Made by a program: the position numbers and the translations under genes. 64,000 bases of DNA from Hevea brasiliensis (taxonomy: Eukaryota > Streptophyta > Magnoliopsida > Malpighiales > Euphorbiaceae): positions 99,544,480 through 99,608,479 of the forward strand of contig NC_079499.1 of the NCBI RefSeq assembly GCF_030052815.1, read 5' to 3'. The notes below the pieces were generated by a model. The model saw nothing but the letters and a program-made list of their open reading frames with translations. It had not been told where the DNA came from and did not search any database. Below are positions 62,201-64,000 of this stretch, piece after piece. Numbering within the stretch: position 1 is the first letter of the stretch; every line of letters begins with the position of its first letter.

Positions 62201-64000
62201 ATTCCTTTGTGTTTATTTTACAGCAGGAATGATAATAACAATAAGGGGCGTTCAATGGATGTTGTTCCTTCAGAACTGGTAGCAGATAAAAGTGATGGCA
62301 CAGTTGCTTTGGTTAAATCAGGTTCTGATAAAGTTAAATCCACTCCGGCAGGAGAATATCTTACGGCTGCTCTAAATGACTTTGATCCTGAACAATATGA
62401 CAGCCTTGCAGCCATTTCAGATGGAGCAAACAAGCTTTTGATGCTGGTATGCAGTTTTTGTTGTTATATTTCACTCCGATTTATATGCTGTTTTGCAAAG
62501 GTTTGTAGAGGTGATATAAATATCATCATTTTAAACTAAGGTCTAAGGGGGTCCTTCCAATGTTTTACTAAGTTATGGACAAGTACAGAGAAATTTAGGT
62601 TTATAGTGGTGTTGCTATCACCAAAAAATGTACATGTTCAATTTTCCTTATCTTTGTTAATCTTTTATTTTGAAAGCAACTGTTGGAGATTTCAAAGTTA
62701 GGAATCTTATGATTTATTGCTTCCTTCCCCCCTTTCCCTATGTTCTCTTTGTCTGGTGAGTTATATTGATTCTTTATGTCTATTCTGCTACGCTACAACC
62801 GGTTGCTCAGGGTAATTGATGCTTTATGTCTGTCCAATTACTCTGGGTTGACAATGATGTAGCATGAAAATTTTAAAATGCGCTTTCCATTAAATCTTTT
62901 TGTTGCTCTGGCCGAAACAAATTTCTATTCAATGCAATTTTTTTTTTTTTATCTTGATAAAGTAGCAACTTTATGCTCATTCCAACTCCAACACCCCCCC
63001 CCCCCCTCCCCCCATCTTTTCTTTCTCTCTCTCCCTTTCTGATGGTAACTGTTAATATTGCAGGTTCTGGCAGCAGTCATTAAAGCAGGTGCTTCTAGAG
63101 AGCATGAAATACTTGCTGAAATTAGAGCTGCTGTATTCTCTTTTATCCGTAAAATGGAACCCAAAAGGGTTATGGATACCATGCTTGTTTCCCGGGTCAG
63201 AATTTTGTATATACGATCCTTACTTGCTAGGTCCCCAGAATTGCAGTCCATCAAGGTTAAAAAAAATTGGATGCTGGCCTTTTGTTAAATTCTATTTGTT
63301 CAGCATATATGCTGTCATATTTATCTTCATAATCATTATGGAAGGGCATTTTCCTGCTTCACTTTGTAGGTTTCTCCTGTTGAGTGCTTTTTAGAAAAGG
63401 CCAATACTGGACGAAGTAGAAGTTCCAGCCGAGGTAACAGTCCTGGAAGATCCCCTGTGCGTTATGCGGATGAACAGATCCAGGGGTTTAAAGTGAATAT
63501 AAAGCCAGAAAAGAAGTCTAAGTTATCATCAGTTGTTTTGAGAATGCGAGGAATTGATCAGGTAGCTATTGTCATATTAACTATTTGCTATTTTCTGTTG
63601 TTCCAAGAACTCTCTAGATAGCTCCTGCCACCTCTGATGGACAGTTAAAATGTATTAGCACAGTGTACATAAGCTAAATGTACACGACAGCTCAACCAAA
63701 CAGAATAAAGACATAAGGTTCAATTTTTGTTTTTGAATGGGTAGTGGGTGTTTAGTTTAGACATGTTCACTTTTCCTGTCTCAAGATGTCATGAAAATTT
63801 TGTTTTGGGAGCCACTCGATGATTCTCACGATCTTGTATATTCTCATCTCATATAATGCGGAGGAAATGATTTTTTATGAGAAATTTCTTCATGGTGAAA
63901 ATAGACTCTGAGAATCATATTATCATGTTTACAGGATACATGGAGGCAACAGGTTACTGGTGGAAAACTAAGGGAAATTCAAGAGGAGGCAAAAAGTTTT
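47251..64000 (+). CDS. KAC: Kinesin-like protein for actin-based chloroplast movement (KAC1/KAC2, KIN-14), 3' incomplete
   Basis: Exons: 47251-47463, 49500-49623, 49957-50043, 50244-50414, 51182-51288, 51685-51816, 51981-52159, 52815-52976, 53308-53399, 56574-56725, 59580-59753, 60227-60373, 60770-60958, 61277-61348, 62050-62105, 62224-62446, 63064-63255, 63370-63561 and 63935 to the edge; 910 residues of roughly 1270. KAC proteins anchor chloroplasts and drive their light-directed movement through short actin filaments. An N-terminal region (1-140, start [11 protein letters not shown]) precedes an internal motor-like domain (about 141-460) opening [19 protein letters not shown]. The P-loop is GQTRSGKT (about 226-233). 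Switch I lacks the usual SSRSH (here [13 protein letters not shown]), and switch II reads DLAGSDG. Coiled coil follows ([12 protein letters not shown]…), then the KAC-specific block [20 protein letters not shown] and [20 protein letters not shown]. Exon 16 has a CAGCAG double acceptor. Introns 4, 9 and 10 carry transposons. Confidence 0.94.
50472..51088 (-). mobile_element. RTE-type LINE 3' fragment, antisense in KAC intron 4
   Basis: The minus strand encodes the C-terminal region of an RTE-clade reverse transcriptase ([55 protein letters not shown]) and ends PKFLG. A 3' tail degraded from TTGAG repeats lies at the left end. It is 5' truncated. The frame is open over 161 codons. It shares 3' sequence with 56890-57685, so both belong to one family. 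Confidence 0.85.
53544..55064 (+). mobile_element. Internally deleted copia element in KAC intron 9
   Basis: LTRs at 53544-53754 and 54878-55064 both read TGTTAGAATG-like (the second starts CGTTAG). A primer-binding site TGGTATTAGAGCC follows the first LTR at 53755. Flanks TGTTA and AGTTA agree at 4 of 5 bases. The interior retains only the end of reverse transcriptase and RNase H ([60 protein letters not shown]), with stops. Same strand as the host gene. Confidence 0.85.
55806..56110. repeat. Direct repeat pair, probably a small LTR/TRIM remnant
   Basis: Blocks at about 55806-55901 and 56016-56110 share GGAGGA/GAATTG…AAGCATTTTTGCTC and end GATGTGGGACTTAA. The layout (about 95-bp repeats, about 115-bp spacer) resembles a TRIM, but I see no primer-binding site. 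Located in KAC intron 9. Confidence 0.55.
56890..57685 (-). mobile_element. RTE-type LINE, 5' truncated, with 15-bp target duplication in KAC intron 10
   Basis: Flanked by a perfect 15-bp duplication TCCATGTATTTTATA at 56875-56889 and 57686-57700. On the minus strand it runs from the later reverse transcriptase region ([36 protein letters not shown]) to the PKFLG end, then a (TTGAG)5 tail at the left end. One frameshift near 57205 and a poly-T insertion near 57062 interrupt the frame. Antisense to KAC. Confidence 0.93.
57701..58481. other. KAC intron 10 sequence of probable transposon origin, unclassified
   Basis: Includes purine-rich tracts and a stretch (about 57900-58470) that continues on the far side of the TRIM at 58482-58972, so it was present before the TRIM inserted. 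No domain recognised in either strand. Confidence 0.35.
58482..58972 (+). mobile_element. TRIM element in KAC intron 10
   Basis: LTRs of about 180 bp at 58482-58661 and 58792-58972 both begin TGTTGGGATTATAAATCCCA (a palindromic LTR start). A primer-binding site TGTTATCAGAGC at 58662-58673 directly follows the first LTR, and a polypurine tract GAGGGGGGAG at 58782-58791 precedes the second. The internal region is only 130 bp and non-coding. The second LTR ends in TA rather than CA, and no clean target duplication is visible. Confidence 0.88.

Overview
This is a window of a plant nuclear genome. It is AT-rich, its genes have many short exons with GT-AG introns, and it is crowded with transposable elements. 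The protein families (a plastid MscS-like channel, a plant protein O-fucosyltransferase, Rab GDI and the KAC-type KIN-14 kinesin) point to an angiosperm, most likely a eudicot. A rosid such as a member of Euphorbiaceae is possible but is only an impression. There are no bacterial operons, CRISPR arrays, rRNA genes or recognisable tRNA genes.

Layout. (1) 1398-13848 (+): an MSL2/MSL3-type mechanosensitive channel of the plastid envelope, whose N-terminal exon(s) lie left of the window. Its intron after 3019 carries a 5.2 kb antisense Ty1/copia element (4244-9448, TSD CCCCT), and that element's gag region is itself interrupted by a three-LTR TRIM (8200-8807, TSD CTTGT). (2) 14.6-19.8 kb: a broken 3' fragment of the O-fucosyltransferase gene, split by insertions that include a 2.6 kb solo LTR (16948-19547). 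(3) 19939-21158 (+): a small DnaJ-type zinc-finger protein. (4) 21397-26054: a decayed second copy of the MSL gene lacking its 5' exons. (5) 26976-31274 (-): an intact ten-exon O-fucosyltransferase gene (509 aa). (6) 31.3-37.4 kb: AT-rich intergenic DNA with fold-back elements, a 271-bp tandem duplication and a degraded LTR. (7) 37435-42210 (-): an intact thirteen-exon Rab GDP dissociation inhibitor gene (445 aa). (8) 42.2-47.25 kb: intergenic DNA with TIR elements and LINE debris. (9) 47251 to the window end (+): the first 910 residues, in 19 exons, of a KAC1/KAC2-type kinesin (KIN-14), with introns loaded with RTE LINE, copia and TRIM insertions.

The main structural event is a segmental duplication. 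The stretch from MSL intron (2855) to O-fucosyltransferase intron 9 is present twice, at 2855-19849 and 21294-27689, and exactly between the copies sits a 1.44 kb unique block holding the DnaJ-type gene. Copy 1 keeps the working 3' half of MSL and a dead fragment of the fucosyltransferase. Copy 2 keeps the working 3' end of the fucosyltransferase and a dead MSL. Copy 1 has grown to about 17 kb through insertions that are absent from the 6.4 kb copy 2, so the paired copies work as a before/after record for each element.

The genes are not a functional cluster: they serve plastid osmotic control, Golgi glycosylation, vesicle traffic and chloroplast movement. All exon boundaries were chosen by eye from splice consensus, reading frame and family similarity. 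No undescribed defence or regulatory system was identified; the novelty lies in the duplication junction and the nested elements.
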